From NCBI GenBank assembly GCA_903891325.1, contig CAITEC010000085.1:1-32468 (forward strand): a DNA stretch of 32,468 nucleotides, given 5' to 3'. The DNA is from an uncultured Opitutaceae bacterium (GTDB lineage Bacteria; Verrucomicrobiota; Verrucomicrobiia; Opitutales; Opitutaceae). Of this stretch, positions 31,257 through 32,468 are shown piece by piece. How positions within the stretch are numbered: position 1 is the first letter of the stretch; each line of letters begins with the position of its first letter. Both the position numbers and the translations under genes were made by a program. The notes beneath the pieces are model-generated. The model saw only the letters and a program-made list of their open reading frames with translations. It had not been told where the DNA came from and searched no databases.

Positions 31257-32468
31257 CGGGCGGTGGGAGTTGGCGGCAGTCGGGCGAGGTTGTCTCGGAC
31301 CTGGGCGTCGCTGGGACTGATCCGAAGCGCAGCCTCGAATTGGGTCCGCGCCTCCGCAAAGCGGCCGAGCTGCGCCAGCGCGCAGCCGAGGTTGTTCAGG
31401 ATCTCGGAATTGGCGGGCTGTAGCCGGGCGGCCTCGCTGAATTCGTCCACCGCCTGCGATGTTTGCCCGAGCCGGACCAGTGTCATTCCCAGCGTGTTGT
31501 GGGTCCCGGGAAGGTCGGGTTTGATCTGGAGCGCCCGCCTGAAGGCTGCAACGGCGTCCGGGAAACGGCCGGCGAGTGCCAGGGCATGGCCGAGGCGATC
31601 CTGCGCCTCCGCGAGATTGGGACTTGCCCGGATCGCGTCCTCGTACGCGGCGATCGCCTCGTCGGGCCGGCCCATGCTCACCAGCAGATGGGCGAGGGCG
31701 TCGCTGGCTTTCCACAGGCCTGGGTCGATCCCCAGCGCCTTGCGGTAGGCGGCCGCGGCCTCGCCGTAGCGCTCCTGGCGAGCCAGCGCCAGCGCCAGGT
31801 TATAGGGGATGTTCACATCGTCGGGCGCCAGCCGGCCCGCCTCTTGGTAACTGGCGACGGCCTCCGCGAGCCGGCCCTCGTGCAGGAAGGCGTTGCCAAG
31901 GTTGTAGCGGGTCCTTCCCACGTCGGGCTCGAGCGTCGCGGCCTTTTCGTACTCGGCGATCGCCTCCTGCCAGCGGCCAACCTGCGTGAGGGCTATGGCG
32001 AGGTTGTTATGCGCCTCCGTGTAGTCGGGGGTGATCCGCAGCGCCTTGCGGTAATGCTCGATCGCGGCGGGAAAATCCCCGGCCGTGCTGAGCGCAAGCC
32101 CGATATTGTATTGCGCGCGGGAATTTGCCGGCGATGCGGCCGCCGTCCGGCCCCACAGCGACAATTCGGTCCTGTAGTCCTCGTTGCGACGGACCGTTGC
32201 CAGCCCGAGGCAGACCGCCGCCGCGCCGCAAATGACAAGCCAGGCGCGCGCTGCGCCGGCCGGTTCCCGGCGCTGCGGCAGCAGCCGGCGGAAGAGGGCG
32301 TAGCCGCCGACGACGGCGACCGACACGACTGGCGCCAGGGCCAGGTACATCCGGTGCTCGGCCATGACCTGGACAACGACCGGGACGAGGGATGTCGGGG
32401 CCAGAATGGCGAAAAAGAACGTCCCGGCGAAGCCCAGGGCCCGAATTCCGGAGCAGGGGGTCAGGCCG
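31253..32468 (-). CDS. TMTC-like membrane protein with TPR repeats (copy 2), 5' end outside the window
   Basis: 404 codons are visible; the frame stays open to the window edge, so the true start and most membrane helices are missing. The visible part begins with a loop, then LGFAGTFFFAILAPTSLVPV and AEHRMYLALAPVVSVAVVGG, closely matching copy 1, followed by a last helix and about eight TPR units (for example EAHNNLAIALTQVGRWQEAI). It is a tandem duplicate of the gene at 29049 and is read first in the pair; its stop overlaps the start of copy 1 (ATGA). The first visible residues (GLTP) come from a second copy of the palindromic repeat. An ATG at 32365 exists but lies inside the conserved membrane region, so it is not the real start. 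Confidence 0.85.
   Translation of the reverse strand, partial: GLTPCSGIRALGFAGTFFFAILAPTSLVPVVVQVMAEHRMYLALAPVVSVAVVGGYALFRRLLPQRREPAGAARAWLVICGAAAVCLGLATVRRNEDYRTELSLWGRTAAASPANSRAQYNIGLALSTAGDFPAAIEHYRKALRITPDYTEAHNNLAIALTQVGRWQEAIAEYEKAATLEPDVGRTRYNLGNAFLHEGRLAEAVASYQEAGRLAPDDVNIPYNLALALARQERYGEAAAAYRKALGIDPGLWKASDALAHLLVSMGRPDEAIAAYEDAIRASPNLAEAQDRLGHALALAGRFPDAVAAFRRALQIKPDLPGTHNTLGMTLVRLGQTSQAVDEFSEAARLQPANSEILNNLGCALAQLGRFAEARTQFEAALRISPSDAQVRDNLARLPPTPTAR
32457..32468. repeat. Second copy of the palindromic repeat, cut by the window edge
   Basis: The last 12 nt, GGGGTCAGGCCG, are identical to the first 12 nt of the palindrome arm at 29944. In the minus-strand gene they encode the same GLTP end in the same reading frame. 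The site corresponds to a different inter-helix loop than in copy 1. Confidence 0.7.

Noticed and set aside
31253..32365. Treating copy 2 of the TMTC-like protein as complete from ATG 32365
   Set aside because: The frame continues upstream to the edge and encodes a membrane segment homologous to copy 1, so the gene is truncated by the window.
1..32468. CRISPR array, prophage, autonomous insertion sequence or defence island
   Set aside because: There are no regularly spaced repeats and no integrase, transposase, capsid or nuclease genes in the window. The only defence- or stress-type module is the YefM/YoeB pair.

Overview
The window is high-GC bacterial DNA, almost entirely protein-coding, with no rRNA, tRNA or CRISPR array that I can see. 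The gene set points to a free-living heterotroph of the Verrucomicrobiota, probably near Opitutaceae. It has two sugar ABC importers, GH2 and GH29-like glycosidases, acetyl-xylan-esterase-type hydrolases, ThuA and phytanoyl-CoA-dioxygenase-like proteins, an FHS-type MFS sugar permease, a secreted mutarotase, and tandem GT-C/TPR membrane proteins. The taxonomic placement is inference from gene content and style; there is no marker gene. Convincing Shine-Dalgarno sequences are rare. Six gene pairs are joined by 4-nt ATGA overlaps (at 3678, 8088, 11692, 19591, 20547 and 31253), so translational coupling looks important.

Layout. 1-231: non-coding, with a short palindrome and a 168-nt MITE-like imperfect palindrome that abuts the stop of the first gene. 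228-4523: an importer for a sugar or oligosaccharide, with a membrane-anchored solute-binding protein fused to a TPR-like tail, divergent from two MalF/MalG-type permeases; no ATPase is nearby. 4571-6864: a VOC-fold protein and a membrane-bound hybrid histidine kinase. 6913-10382: a thiolase, a fused two-domain 3-oxoacid CoA-transferase and a 3-hydroxyacyl-CoA/carnitine-type dehydrogenase, which together resemble a short acid (ketone-body) utilisation module. 10447-11304: an HDOD protein. 11432-11968: a YefM/YoeB toxin-antitoxin operon with a perfect 18-bp operator inside its own promoter and probably a leaderless mRNA. 12058-17157: a GH2 beta-mannosidase-like enzyme divergent from a minimal GH29-like enzyme, then a double alpha/beta-hydrolase esterase. 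17130-17500: a self-contained unit (promoter, 74-aa two-helix membrane protein, strong terminator). 17503-21659: a complete ribose-type ABC importer operon (permease, binding protein, ATPase) ending in a SIS sugar-phosphate isomerase. 21734-24327: a phytanoyl-CoA-dioxygenase-like protein, a ThuA-like protein and a secreted esterase. 24350-29044: a GT39-like membrane protein, an MFS sugar permease and a mutarotase. 29049-32468: two tandem paralogous TMTC-like membrane/TPR proteins, the second cut by the window edge.

How the parts may work together (inference): secreted or periplasmic hydrolases and esterases trim decorated plant or algal polysaccharide, the mutarotase and the three transport systems bring in the sugars, and SIS, ThuA-like and dioxygenase-like proteins process unusual sugars or derivatives. 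The C4-CoA module handles short organic acids.

The most unusual signal is a palindromic repeat with perfect 26-bp arms, inserted in frame in an inter-helix loop of one TMTC-like protein. A second copy starts at the window edge in its tandem paralogue, at a different loop but in the same reading frame. This looks like a protein-coding palindromic repeat, comparable in principle to Rickettsia palindromic elements.
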